Assembly (NCBI RefSeq): GCF_000973725.1
Contig: NZ_CP009621.1
Location: 2,144,501-2,208,500 of the forward strand
Direction of reading: 5' to 3'
Origin: Pontibacter korlensis
GTDB taxonomy: Bacteria; Bacteroidota; Bacteroidia; Cytophagales; Hymenobacteraceae
DNA length: 64,000 nt
The notes under the pieces were generated by a model. That model searched no databases, was not told the origin of the DNA, and saw only the letters and a program-made list of their open reading frames with translations. The position numbers and the translations under genes were made by a program. This document shows, piece after piece, positions 49,542-59,542 of this stretch (position 1 is its first letter; every line of letters begins with the position of its first letter).

Positions 49542-52500
49542 CTATATCAGCTTACACTCTCCCAATCCCATGTCTTTAATCGAGTTCAGGAACAGTTTAG
49601 GGTCAATTCTATACTTGCGGGAGTAAGTTGGCAGCGCCAGTTTTTCATCCGGAACGTGCAGCGTAATTTCCAGACGTTTCTGACCAGCACTAGCAACAAT
49701 TGCCCCTTCCAGCGCCTCAGCAAGGTTTGGTGTAAAGTGCTGCAGGTTGATGTTCAGCTGTACGCCTTGTGCCATCTTATCCATCACGTCGCCGAGCAGC
49801 TGTATGTTCTGCGGTTTCAGCTCCCATTGGTCTTCAGACTTATAACGCAGCTGCACTTTGCCTCGGATGAACAAGTACAGGCCCATCTTCAGGTAAGGCG
49901 AGAATTTTACGTAATCCTCTCCGAACAATGCCATCTGCATCGAGGTGTCGTAATCTTCAATGGTGAACAGCGCAAACGGATTGCCATTCTTCGCAGTTCG
50001 GATTACCACGTCCGTCACCATACCGGCCACGTTCACATCGCGGTTTTTATACTCCTCAATCCTATCCAACGGGCAAGTGCAGTAAGAGTCAATCTCTAAC
50101 TTAAACTGGTCGAGCGGGTGGCCCGACATATAGAAACCTACGACCTCCTTCTCACGGCGAAGCATTTCAGCCTGCGTCCATACTGGTACTTCCGGTATTT
50201 TTGGCAGCGGAGCGGCCACAGCTGCACTACCGCCGAACAAGGACTGCTGCGCAGCCTGCTGCTCTGCCTGGTAGCTGTTGCCGTAGCGTACTGCTTTCTC
50301 CAGCACGCTCATACTTTCGCCTTCCGGTATATCAATCAGCTGGGCACGGTGGTACAGCTCCCACGAATCGAAGCAACCAGCCAAAGCCATACTTTCAAAC
50401 GTCTTCTTGTTAACGGCACGAAGGTTAATGCGCTTGGCAAAGTCGAAGATGTCCTGGTAGAGGCCATTCTGCTCTCTTTCTGAAATAATAGCTTCCACGG
50501 CAGCTTCACCGGTACCTTTTATCGCACCCAAACCAAAACGAATCTGCCCTTGCTCGTTCACGTTGAACTTCAGCAAAGATTCATTCACGTCCGGGCCAAG
50601 TACGGCTACGCCTTGCTTGCGAGCTTCCTCGATAAAGAACGTCACCTTTTTGATGTCGTTCATGTTGTTGGTGAGCACCGCAGCCATGTACTCGGCAGGG
50701 TAGTGAGCCTTGAGGTAACCTGTCTGGTAAGCCACCACCGAGTAAGCGGCAGAGTGAGAGCGGTTGAAGCCGTACTGGGCGAACTTCTCCATCACGTCGA
50801 ATACCTCCGAAGCCTTTTTCGCCGGAATGCTGTGGATTTCGGCGGCTCCTTTGATAAACTTCTCACGCTCCTCGGCCATCTTCTTCATGTCCTTCTTACC
50901 CATGGCGCGGCGCAGCAAGTCGGCACCACCCAGTGAGTATCCGGCCAGGATCTGCGCCGTCTGCATAATCTGCTCCTGGTACACCATGATACCATAAGAA
51001 TAGTTGAGGATTGGCTCCAGCAGCTCGTGCGGGTATTCTACTTCCTCTTTACCATGCTTCCGGTTAATGAAGTTCGGGATGAACTGCATCGGACCCGGGC
51101 GGTAAAGGGCGTTCATAGCGATCAGGTCTTCAATATTGGTAGGCTGCAGGTCCTTGAGGTACATGCGCATACCTTCCGACTCGAACTGGAATGTACCAAT
51201 TGTATCCCCACGCTGGTAAAGCTGGTACGTCTTCTCATCATCAATCGGAATGTCATCTATGTTGATATCAACACCATGGTTCTTCTTGATCAGCTCCAGT
51301 GCATCTTTGATGATGGTCAGGGTTTTCAGACCCAGGAAGTCCATCTTTAGCATGCCCGCACTTTCAATCACCTTACCGTCGAACTGTGTTACAAGCAGGT
51401 CGGCGTCCTTGGATGTTGATACCGGAATGTAGTTCGTGATATCATCTGGGGCAATGATTACACCCGCAGCGTGTATACCTGTGTTACGAACTGAGCCTTC
51501 CAGCTTCTCCGCCAGCTTAAGTACAGCTGCACGATGGTCGTTTCCTTCGCGGATGGCAGCCAGATCGAGGTTTTCCATAAAGGCCTTAGCCAAGGTAGTG
51601 CCAGGGGTGTCTGGTACCATCTTCGCTAATTCGTTCGCCTCGGCCAATGGCAAAGACGTAGAACGCGCCACGTCCTTAATAGACGATTTGGCAGCCATCG
51701 TACCGAAGGTGATGATCTGGGCTACCTGCGTTTTACCATACTTGTCTACCACGTAGTCGATCACACGCTGGCGGTTCACGTCGTCAAAGTCAATATCAAT
51801 ATCGGGCATTGATACACGCTCCGGGTTCAGGAATCGCTCGAACAGCAGGTTATACTTGATCGGGTCGATGTTGGTGATACCGATGCAGTAAGCTACCGCA
51901 GAACCAGCCGCCGAACCACGACCCGGACCCACAAACACGCCCATATCGCGGCCACGGTTAATAAAATCCTGCACAATAAGAAAGTAACCGGCAAAGCCCA
52001 TCGTTTTGATGATGTGCAGCTCGTAGTTCAGGCGCTCCTCAGCCTCCGGCGTAATCTCGCCATAGCGTTTCTTGGCACCTTCAAAAGTAAGGTGGCGCAG
52101 GAAGTCATCAGCATCGGCATGCTCCGGGGGGATCGGGAAGTTAGGCAGCAGGATATCGCGCTTCAGCTTTGGCGGCGTGATTTTGTCTACAATTTCATTC
52201 GTGTTATCCACCGACTCCGGCACATCCTTGAACAGCTCGTTCATCTCAGCCTGAGTCTTGAAGTAGAACTGGTCGTTCGGAAAGCCGAAGCGCGTTTTCG
52301 GACCAGCCTCATCAATGCGGTTCAGCATCTGGCGGATGCTGGAGTTGTTGCTATACTTCTGACGCACGTTCTCCACAGTATCGTAGATCACCTTCTGGTC
52401 GTCCGTCAGGAAGCGGTAATATTTTGTATGGAAGTCGCCAACCGGAGTGCTTTGATCTTCGCCGGTGTTCACGCAAAGCAGGATATCGTGGGCGTTCCAA

Positions 52501-53165
52501 TCCTCCTGATCCACATAATGCGAGTCGTTGGTGCAGATTACCTTTACGTTATACTTTGCCGCAAATTTTAGCAGCACCTGGTTCACATCCTCCTGGCTCT
52601 TGCCGGTACCGTCGATGTTCATCAGGCCGTGGCGCTGCAGCTCTACATAGTAATCCTCACCAAACACATCCAACCACCACTTAAAGATTTCTTCGGCCTC
52701 TTCCTCGCTTTTCCAGAGTATGGCTTGCGGCACCTCAGCACCAATACAGCAGCTGGTCGCGATCAGGCCTTTGCTATACTTCAGCAGCAGCTCTTTATCA
52801 ATACGCGGCCATTTGCTGTACATGCCCTCAATGTAAGACATAGAGCAGAGCTTGGCCAGGTTCTGGTAACCTTCCTGATCTTTGGCAAGCAGGAGCTGGT
52901 GATGGCGCACGTCTTTTACCTCTTTGCTGAAGGTTTTCTGATGGCGGTCCTGTACCAGGTAAAACTCGCAGCCCACGATCGGTTTCACGTTATACTTGTT
53001 GGCCTCATTCACGAAGTTGAAGGCAGCGAACATGTTTCCGTGGTCGGTCATGGCAACGGCTGGCATACCATCGGCCTGCGCCTTTTTCATGAGCGCGCCA
53101 ATGCTGGCCTGGCCGTCGAGCAGCGAGTACTGTGTATGCGTGTGTAAATGCGAAAAAACAGGCAT
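49542..53165 (-). CDS. dnaE: DNA polymerase III alpha subunit
   Basis: 1207 aa. N-terminal PHP domain (FSHLHTHTQYSLLDG at residue 4 onward; VAMTDHGNMFAAFNF), C-family polymerase core with GPGRGSAAGSAVAYCIGITN and the catalytic acidic stretch MPDIDIDFDD (~450-460), then helix-hairpin-helix DNA binding (~830-900), an OB-fold (~990-1080: NVAGMVTDVVIRTAKNGNPF) and a C-terminal tau-binding region. The main replicative polymerase; lone gene between a shared terminator and a divergent MFS gene. Confidence 0.97.
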   Translation of the reverse strand: MPVFSHLHTHTQYSLLDGQASIGALMKKAQADGMPAVAMTDHGNMFAAFNFVNEANKYNVKPIVGCEFYLVQDRHQKTFSKEVKDVRHHQLLLAKDQEGYQNLAKLCSMSYIEGMYSKWPRIDKELLLKYSKGLIATSCCIGAEVPQAILWKSEEEAEEIFKWWLDVFGEDYYVELQRHGLMNIDGTGKSQEDVNQVLLKFAAKYNVKVICTNDSHYVDQEDWNAHDILLCVNTGEDQSTPVGDFHTKYYRFLTDDQKVIYDTVENVRQKYSNNSSIRQMLNRIDEAGPKTRFGFPNDQFYFKTQAEMNELFKDVPESVDNTNEIVDKITPPKLKRDILLPNFPIPPEHADADDFLRHLTFEGAKKRYGEITPEAEERLNYELHIIKTMGFAGYFLIVQDFINRGRDMGVFVGPGRGSAAGSAVAYCIGITNIDPIKYNLLFERFLNPERVSMPDIDIDFDDVNRQRVIDYVVDKYGKTQVAQIITFGTMAAKSSIKDVARSTSLPLAEANELAKMVPDTPGTTLAKAFMENLDLAAIREGNDHRAAVLKLAEKLEGSVRNTGIHAAGVIIAPDDITNYIPVSTSKDADLLVTQFDGKVIESAGMLKMDFLGLKTLTIIKDALELIKKNHGVDINIDDIPIDDEKTYQLYQRGDTIGTFQFESEGMRMYLKDLQPTNIEDLIAMNALYRPGPMQFIPNFINRKHGKEEVEYPHELLEPILNYSYGIMVYQEQIMQTAQILAGYSLGGADLLRRAMGKKDMKKMAEEREKFIKGAAEIHSIPAKKASEVFDVMEKFAQYGFNRSHSAAYSVVAYQTGYLKAHYPAEYMAAVLTNNMNDIKKVTFFIEEARKQGVAVLGPDVNESLLKFNVNEQGQIRFGLGAIKGTGEAAVEAIISEREQNGLYQDIFDFAKRINLRAVNKKTFESMALAGCFDSWELYHRAQLIDIPEGESMSVLEKAVRYGNSYQAEQQAAQQSLFGGSAAVAAPLPKIPEVPVWTQAEMLRREKEVVGFYMSGHPLDQFKLEIDSYCTCPLDRIEEYKNRDVNVAGMVTDVVIRTAKNGNPFALFTIEDYDTSMQMALFGEDYVKFSPYLKMGLYLFIRGKVQLRYKSEDQWELKPQNIQLLGDVMDKMAQGVQLNINLQHFTPNLAEALEGAIVASAGQKRLEITLHVPDEKLALPTYSRKYRIDPKLFLNSIKDMGLGECKLI

Positions 53166-53444
53166 TTATGTGGAGTTATGAATTACGAATGAAGAATTTA
53201 GAATGACTTTTCTGATAGAGCGTATCTATACTTTCAAACCATTTTCGGGATGTTAAAATTACGGAAATTAGGGTGGCTCCCCAAACCCAAAGCAGCCTTT
53301 GCTGTAACAAATATGTGGAAGGATTAATCCCGGCTTAAAAGGAGATTTGTAGAAAAATTAGGGTAGAGTAAAGTATAACTATTAAACTTGACCAACTCGT
53401 AAGTATAGGCCTGTGCTGAAGGAGGTGCAGCAGCATAATAATCT

Positions 53445-54764
53445 ATGGCATCAGTAGGAAAATTGAGTGGAATGTTTCGGGCTCTGAGCTCGCGTAATTA
53501 CAGGTTGTTCTTTGTGGGGCAGGGTATCTCGCTGATCGGTACTTGGATGCAGCAGATTGCCTTGAGCTGGCTGGTGTACCGCCTCACTGATTCCGTTTTT
53601 CTGCTGGGCGCTGTTACCTTCTCCAGCCAAATACCTTCTTTCCTGCTTGGCCCTTTTGCCGGGGTGCTGGCCGATAAGTTTAACCGGCACAAGGTACTGC
53701 TTATTACACAGGCGCTCTCCATGCTGCAAGCCTCCACACTGGCGGCACTGGTGCTCACAGGCAACATTGAAATTTGGCATGTACTGGCCCTTAGTGCATT
53801 TCTAGGTACAATCAACGGCTTTGATATAGCTACCCGGCAGGCTTTTGTGGTAGAGATGGTGGAGCGAAGAGAAGACCTAAGCAACGCCATAGCACTTAAC
53901 TCGTCCCTGTTCAACATGGCCAGGCTGGTGGGGCCTACCATTGCCGGTTTGTTGATTGCAGCCGTGGGGGAGGGCCTGTGTATTTTGATAAATGCCGTCA
54001 GCTACATCGCCGTGCTGGCATCGCTGTTGCTCATGCGCCTGAAGCCTTTTGAGCGGGTACAGCAGGAGCGTAAGGTATGGCAGTCACTTAAAGACGGATT
54101 TCGATATGCCTTCGGATTTCCGCCTATTCGAGCTTTAATTATTATTGTGGCCTTGCTCAGCCTGTTCGGGATGCCGTTTACAGTGTTGTTACCTGTTTTT
54201 GCCAGAGATATTCTGTACGGCGGTGCCAATACGCTAGGTTACCTGATGGGGGCTTCTGGTTTTGGGGCTTTAAGTGGTGCACTATTCCTGGCACAGCGGA
54301 AATCTGTGATAGGGCTTGGCAAGGTGATTATCTGCACGATGTTAATCTTTGGGCTGGCCCTTATCGCCTTCTCTTTTTCCAAAATGCTGCTGCTCTCGCT
54401 GGTGTTAATGCTCTTCAGTGGCTTTGGCATGATTGTGACCATGGCCTCGTGCAACACGCTGCTGCAGACGCTAGTGGATGATGACAAGCGTGGCCGCGTG
54501 ATGAGCCTTTACTCCACGGCCTTTATGGGTATGGCTCCAATTGGCAGCATGCTGGCTGGTTCGGTGGCAGAGCAGATTGGAGTCGGGTATACTTTGGCAG
54601 GCTGTGGGTTGCTTTGCGCTGTAAGTATTATACCTTTTGCTGTAAACCGACCTAAGCTCCGCCGCATGGTGCAGCCCATCTACGAGCGCCTTGGCATTGT
54701 GCCGGAGATAGCCACTGGCTTGCAAAGTGCCTCCAACTTAACCGCTCCGCCGGAGGAACGGTAA
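53445..54764 (+). CDS. MFS transporter (MFS_3/EntS-like)
   Basis: 439 aa with 12 predicted membrane helices. N-terminal FRALSSRNYRLFFVGQGISL, the MFS loop motif GVLADKFNRHKVL between TM2 and TM3, and DDKRGRVMSLYSTAFMG in the second half are typical of the MFS_3 branch (drug or siderophore exporters). Substrate unknown. The hairpin after it is shared with the convergent transglycosylase gene. Confidence 0.9.
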   Translation: MASVGKLSGMFRALSSRNYRLFFVGQGISLIGTWMQQIALSWLVYRLTDSVFLLGAVTFSSQIPSFLLGPFAGVLADKFNRHKVLLITQALSMLQASTLAALVLTGNIEIWHVLALSAFLGTINGFDIATRQAFVVEMVERREDLSNAIALNSSLFNMARLVGPTIAGLLIAAVGEGLCILINAVSYIAVLASLLLMRLKPFERVQQERKVWQSLKDGFRYAFGFPPIRALIIIVALLSLFGMPFTVLLPVFARDILYGGANTLGYLMGASGFGALSGALFLAQRKSVIGLGKVIICTMLIFGLALIAFSFSKMLLLSLVLMLFSGFGMIVTMASCNTLLQTLVDDDKRGRVMSLYSTAFMGMAPIGSMLAGSVAEQIGVGYTLAGCGLLCAVSIIPFAVNRPKLRRMVQPIYERLGIVPEIATGLQSASNLTAPPEER

Positions 54765-54819
54765 AAATCTCTGCTGTCTCTCCTGCTGTACATAGTATAA
54801 AGAGTGGTGTCTGGGTATA

Positions 54820-54861
54820 AACACAAAAGCAGCTCTGTTTTCACGAAGCTGCTTTTGTGTT
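54820..54861. terminator. Bidirectional terminator
   Basis: AACACAAAAGCAGCT / AGCTGCTTTTGTGTT, perfect 15-bp stem, 12-nt loop. Confidence 0.92.
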
Positions 54862-54880
54862 GGTTTAAAAATAAGTCTTG

Positions 54881-57145
54881 TTATCTCTTGATCAGGAGCT
54901 TTTCGCCAACACTTACCGAGAAGTCAGGCTTGTTGTTCCACTCCATGATGTCTTTGATCGTTACATTATACTTCCTGGAGATCTGGTACATGCTCTCGCC
55001 GGAAGCTACGGTGTGGTGAACGGTGCCGCTTGCTTTGTTGCCTGCTGGAGCGGCTTCCGTAGCTGTCGGTGTAGCAGGAGCTTTCACGCGCAGTTCCTGA
55101 CCTAGCTTAAGGTTGCTGTCAGTCAGGCTGTTCCACTGGCACAACTGGTCCAGCGTCACATTATACCTCTTGGAAAGCTGGTAGAGCGTTTCTCCTGCTG
55201 CTACAGTATGGTAAGCGTTGCTGGTGCTGAGCATTGTAGCTGGTACTTCCTCCGGGTCCTCAGTAAAAGGGGAGGCTGAAGGCTGCTGCAGAGGCTCTGC
55301 GATCACTAGCTCCTGTCCTAACTTTAGAGGAGAGTCTCCTAAGGTGTTCCAAGCAATCAGGTCGTTTACTGTTACGGCATATAGCCTGGAAATACCATAC
55401 AGCGTCTCGCCCTGTTTAACAACATGCGTAGTAGTGTTAGCCTCAGCTTTTGATGCTTGCGCAGGAGCAGTTGCGGCTGCAGGCTTGGAAGCAGGAGCTG
55501 GAGTGAATGGTTCTTCTTCAACTTCCTCTTCCATATTAATTGGAGAAGTAGTTTCGGCGGCAGTAGCAGGCTTGCTGGTGTTGGTCTTACTTGTGCCCGG
55601 GTAAAGGGCAGTGTTTGACTTAGTTGGAGCTGGAGCCTGTGTAGTAGGAGCCTCCTCCTCAAAGTCTGGCTCATCTTCTAGTACCTCTTCTTCCTCAACA
55701 GGTGCCGTGGCTACAGTCTTGGTCGATGAGGTTCTGCTGCTATTGTTAGACTCCTGTTGCTGATCTCCCTTCAGGCTTTCGATAAAGCGGGTAAAAATAT
55801 TATCTTTTTTAGGAGCAGAAGAAGCCTCCTGATCAGTTACTGGCTCATAGTTTTGCTTTGAGGCAGTAGCTACATTTTGCTTTTTCAGGTCACGTACTTC
55901 AACCGGGGTATGGCCTGGGCGGCGTTTCTGTAGCCACAGTACACGTCCTGGTACAGGCACTTCGTTGCGCTTCATGCGGTTTTTAAACAACAGGTAGTTA
56001 AGGCGCATACCGTAGTGCTGCGAAATCATCTGCATGGTTTCGCCTGGCTGCACTACATGGTACTCTGCATCTGCGCTTGTTTTCTTTTTTTCGATGTAGT
56101 AAGCAGTACCAGCCTCAATTTTGTCGAAGCTGTGCATGTCGTTATATTTCAAAAATTTGCGGGTAGACAGACCAGCCTGAAGCGCCAGCTTGTCTTTTGT
56201 ATCGCTTTCTCGGGCTACAAGAGCATTCAGGTTATTACGCTTTACCAGAGCTGCAGAGGCTTTGCTTGAGCTCGTTTGGCGCGGGGCTGTTTTTTGAGGT
56301 TCAGCAGAAGCGATCAGACCGGGTTCATTGCCATTGCTATTGCGAACAGGAATCATCACGTAGTAATCCTTGTCTGATGGAATTGTGTTGCCCAACAGCC
56401 ACTTGTTATACTTTTCCAGTTCGCTGTAGTCTGTTTTTGTGGCTACGGCAATTTCTGAAAGGCTCTGTCCCGGGTTAGCACGCAGCTCGCGCAGCGATAT
56501 AGCCGGAGGATTGGCTTTACCTACATAAGCATCGTAGGCAACCTTGTGCGCCAGGAAAGTGATGATATATTCGTTCGTCTCCTCCGTTATATCCATTTTG
56601 GTGGCACCATGGTCTGTAGCTTTGGTATAAGCTTTGGCACCTGAGTAGCCCAGGTAATAAGACAACAGTGTGTTTATCCAGTTATTGTAGTAGTTATTGC
56701 TGCGCTTAAAGTATTTAGCGGCACCACGGCTAGCCTCTACGATGTGGCGGCGCTCATCTACTACGCGGTCCATGCGCAGGTTAAAGTCCATTGCAGCCTC
56801 TCGCTTAAACTGCCAATAACCAACCGCATTAGAAGTAGAAACGGCATCACCTATCAAACCACTCTCCTGAAGCGCGAGGTACTTGAAGTCATCAGGAACT
56901 CCTTCTTCTTTAAACACACGCTCAATGATCGGGAAGTAAGCATCCGCCAAGTCTACTTTAATCTGGAAGTATGCCTGGCTGCGTTGCAGGGCGTCTACTT
57001 TCTTTTGTATCTCGGCCTGGGCCCTGTCCGAAATCTTCAAATGGATGTCGGCAAAGTAGATGTTGTTTGGTACAGTAACTCCCTGTGCCAATACCAGCAA
57101 TGGCAGAAGCAGGAGGATCAGAAATGTGGTAAAGGTTTTACTCAT
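54881..57145 (-). CDS. Lytic murein transglycosylase with four LysM domains (MltD-like)
   Basis: 754 aa from MSKTFTTFLILLLLP (57145), which gives a clean signal peptide (cleavage ...LVLAQ); an ATG 63 nt upstream adds a non-signal extension. SLT domain ~90-230 with catalytic Glu in FKYLALQESGL and AVGYWQFKREAAMDF. One LysM in the middle (YHVVQPGETMQMISQHYGMR) and three at the C-terminus (HVVKQGETLYGISRLY; HTVAAGETLYQLSKRY; HTVASGESMYQISRKY), separated by Pro/Thr/Glu-rich low-complexity linkers. It cleaves peptidoglycan glycan strands in the periplasm. Confidence 0.93.
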   Translation of the reverse strand: MSKTFTTFLILLLLPLLVLAQGVTVPNNIYFADIHLKISDRAQAEIQKKVDALQRSQAYFQIKVDLADAYFPIIERVFKEEGVPDDFKYLALQESGLIGDAVSTSNAVGYWQFKREAAMDFNLRMDRVVDERRHIVEASRGAAKYFKRSNNYYNNWINTLLSYYLGYSGAKAYTKATDHGATKMDITEETNEYIITFLAHKVAYDAYVGKANPPAISLRELRANPGQSLSEIAVATKTDYSELEKYNKWLLGNTIPSDKDYYVMIPVRNSNGNEPGLIASAEPQKTAPRQTSSSKASAALVKRNNLNALVARESDTKDKLALQAGLSTRKFLKYNDMHSFDKIEAGTAYYIEKKKTSADAEYHVVQPGETMQMISQHYGMRLNYLLFKNRMKRNEVPVPGRVLWLQKRRPGHTPVEVRDLKKQNVATASKQNYEPVTDQEASSAPKKDNIFTRFIESLKGDQQQESNNSSRTSSTKTVATAPVEEEEVLEDEPDFEEEAPTTQAPAPTKSNTALYPGTSKTNTSKPATAAETTSPINMEEEVEEEPFTPAPASKPAAATAPAQASKAEANTTTHVVKQGETLYGISRLYAVTVNDLIAWNTLGDSPLKLGQELVIAEPLQQPSASPFTEDPEEVPATMLSTSNAYHTVAAGETLYQLSKRYNVTLDQLCQWNSLTDSNLKLGQELRVKAPATPTATEAAPAGNKASGTVHHTVASGESMYQISRKYNVTIKDIMEWNNKPDFSVSVGEKLLIKR

Positions 57146-57418
57146 GGCGAGCTGCGCTAGATTTTGGCTAAAGTGTAAAGAGGCTCTACTTTCTGTTGAG
57201 TTAAGCATAGATAAATAGCTCTATGTTAATATCTTCAGATTATAATATAGCTAATGCAAAATTAACGGAAAAAGCTTCGTATTTAATAACGACTCACTAA
57301 GTTCCTCATTATTTTTTGCAGCTAAAAAGTATAAAATTTCTCTTACAGGATATGACGTAATAGCTAAGCCACAGAAGGATAGAAAGTTAAGCTTAAAGGG
57401 GAGGTAGGGGAGAAGAAA

Positions 57419-57442
57419 AGAGGCCCTTCAGTAAGGGCCTCT
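57419..57442 (-). terminator. Terminator of O-methyltransferase gene
   Basis: AGAGGCCCTT / AAGGGCCTCT, 10-bp stem with a CAGT loop, followed by a T-rich run on the minus strand. Confidence 0.85.
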
Positions 57443-57451
57443 ATAAGTTGT

Positions 57452-58096
57452 TTATTTTTTTCTGGCTATCATCAATCCGTCGCGCACAGGCAACAAAATA
57501 TTCTCTACACGCTCATCCTGATGCACATACAAGTTGAAGTCCAGGACGGCTTTGGTGTCTTCATCCAGCTTCTTTCGGTACTTCTCCAGCACCTTGCCAC
57601 TCCAAAGCACGTTGTCGGCGATAATGTAGCCGCCCGGGCGTACTTTGTCCACCACCATGTCGTAGTAACGAGCATAGTTAATCTTATCTGCATCGATAAA
57701 AACAAGGTCGAACTCTTCATTGATGGTAGGCACGATCTCCAGCGCATTGCCAATGTACAGCTTTATACTCTCGCCGTAGCCTGACTCGTCAAAATAACCA
57801 CGCACCCGCTCCTCCAGCTCCTCATTTATATCTACTGTATGAAGCGTGCCACCCGGCTGCAACCCCTCAACCATGCAAAGGGCTGAGTAGCCTGTGTAGG
57901 TACCGATTTCCAGGATTTGCTTTGGCTGTATCATCTTGGCGTAAAGCGAAAGCAGCCGGCCCTGCAGGTGCCCCGACAGCATGCGAGGTTTCATCACGCT
58001 TAGGTGCGTCTGGCGGTTTATCTTGTGCAGCAGCTCACTTTCAGGCGAGGTATGATCTTCAGAGTAGCGCAGCAGTTCTTCGTCTATAAATTCCAT
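57452..58096 (-). CDS. Class I O-methyltransferase (COMT/YrrM-like)
   Basis: 214 aa, the usual size. SAM-binding motif I EIGTYTGYSALCM (~62-74), motif II-like TVDINEE (~95), FDLVFIDADKINYARYYDM with a metal/catalytic Asp (~130-148) and GGYIIADNVLWSGKV (~155). Cytosolic. The substrate (catechol-like or tRNA wobble hydroxyuridine as in TrmR/YrrM) cannot be settled by eye. It lies downstream of the M16 peptidase, same strand, 51 nt after it. Confidence 0.88.
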   Translation of the reverse strand: MEFIDEELLRYSEDHTSPESELLHKINRQTHLSVMKPRMLSGHLQGRLLSLYAKMIQPKQILEIGTYTGYSALCMVEGLQPGGTLHTVDINEELEERVRGYFDESGYGESIKLYIGNALEIVPTINEEFDLVFIDADKINYARYYDMVVDKVRPGGYIIADNVLWSGKVLEKYRKKLDEDTKAVLDFNLYVHQDERVENILLPVRDGLMIARKK

Positions 58097-58147
58097 AGTT
58101 TTTGGTGGTTGGATACATTATAGTCTAACAGTCAGCTAATTTAGCAA

Positions 58148-59380
58148 TTAGCTTGGCACGTAGTTCAGAAAGCTCATCTGTTCTTCGCGCAGTACATCAT
58201 TGGCAATGTCGATAAGATCTGTCGCCGTAATGCTCCTGATCTTGTCGAAGATCTCGTTTAGCGACTCTACTTTGTCCTGATCAAGTATACTCTTACCAAG
58301 CATCATCATTAGGCCCATGTTACTTTCTTCAGCCATTGCCAGCTGGCCCATCAACTGCTCTTTGGCTGTATGCAACTGCAGGGAGCCAAGTGGCTTCTCG
58401 CGTAGCTTTCTAAGCTCCTTCAGCACCAGTGTGGTAGTCCGCTTCAGTTGTTTTTTCTCTGTGCCAAAGTATATGCTCAAAAGGCCAGTATCGATGTATG
58501 TGGCGTAGTTAGAGTCGATGGTGTATACCAACCCATGCTTCTCGCGCACTGCCAGGTTCAGGCGGGAGTTCATGCCAGGGCCACCTAACAGGTTGTTCAG
58601 CATAAAGAAAGGGATGCGGCGGTCGTCGGAAAGAGGATAAGCCGGGCAACCAATTACACAGTGTGCCTGCGAAATAGGCTTCTCAATGGTTACATTCTTA
58701 GGCACGTATCCGGTGAAAGGAATTCGCACACGCTGCTTCTGTATTGTTGGTACATCGCTGAGGTACTTTTCGGCTAGCTTTACCACCTTCTCGAAAGGCA
58801 GGTTGCTTACCGAACAGAATACCAAGGCATCGGTGCTGAGGTTCCGGTCCAGGAAACCCAGAAAATCCTGTTTCTGAAAGCCGGACACACTTTCTTTTGT
58901 GCCAAGTATGTTGTTGCCAAGCGAATGACCCTCATAAACCACAGCATCAAACTCATCTACTATGGCCTCTTCTGGTGTGTCGAGGTACATCGACATCTCC
59001 TCTAATATTACGCCGCGCTCTTTTTCGATTTCCCGCTCCGGAAAAACAGAGTGAAACGTAATATCTGTCAGTAATTCAAAAGATTTCTCGAAATGCTTGT
59101 CCAGCACAGAGCTGTAAAAGCAAATCTTCTCTTTTGTGGTATAAGCATTTAATTCTCCGCCCACTGACTCCAGGCGGTTAAGGATGTGGAACGATTTGCG
59201 TTTTTGGGTGCCTTTGAAAGCCATGTGCTCCCAGAAGTGGGCCAGGCCCTGCTCCTGCGGTAGCTCATCACGGCTGCCAATGTCCATCACGAAGCCACTG
59301 TGGGCTATCTTGGTGTGCAGCACCTGCTTGTGTACAATTCGTATCCCGTTAGGTAAAGTATGGATATGATAATCAGGCAT
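58148..59380 (-). CDS. M16 family zinc metallopeptidase
   Basis: 410 aa single-chain M16 protein. Inverted zinc motif H48-F-W-E51-H52 in GLAHFWEHMAFKG, third ligand Glu in ERGVILEEMSMY (~125-132), and the C-terminal R/Y block NSRLNLAVREKHGLVYTIDS (~262-281). No signal peptide, so it is probably cytosolic, like the small processing-peptidase-like proteins of Bacteroidota. First of two co-oriented genes with the methyltransferase. Confidence 0.92.
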   Translation of the reverse strand: MPDYHIHTLPNGIRIVHKQVLHTKIAHSGFVMDIGSRDELPQEQGLAHFWEHMAFKGTQKRKSFHILNRLESVGGELNAYTTKEKICFYSSVLDKHFEKSFELLTDITFHSVFPEREIEKERGVILEEMSMYLDTPEEAIVDEFDAVVYEGHSLGNNILGTKESVSGFQKQDFLGFLDRNLSTDALVFCSVSNLPFEKVVKLAEKYLSDVPTIQKQRVRIPFTGYVPKNVTIEKPISQAHCVIGCPAYPLSDDRRIPFFMLNNLLGGPGMNSRLNLAVREKHGLVYTIDSNYATYIDTGLLSIYFGTEKKQLKRTTTLVLKELRKLREKPLGSLQLHTAKEQLMGQLAMAEESNMGLMMMLGKSILDQDKVESLNEIFDKIRSITATDLIDIANDVLREEQMSFLNYVPS

Positions 59381-59542
59381 TCAATTCTAAAATTAGCCTG
59401 CAAAGGTACGGAAAAAGTACCGGATATTAAGGTGCGTGAGGTATGTTGTTAGGTTTACATGTAGTATAGCCGCTGCCTTAGCCAAAACAGCGCAGCAACT
59501 ACTTCAGGAAGAGCAAAGGCCTCTGTACTAGGAGGTGGCGTT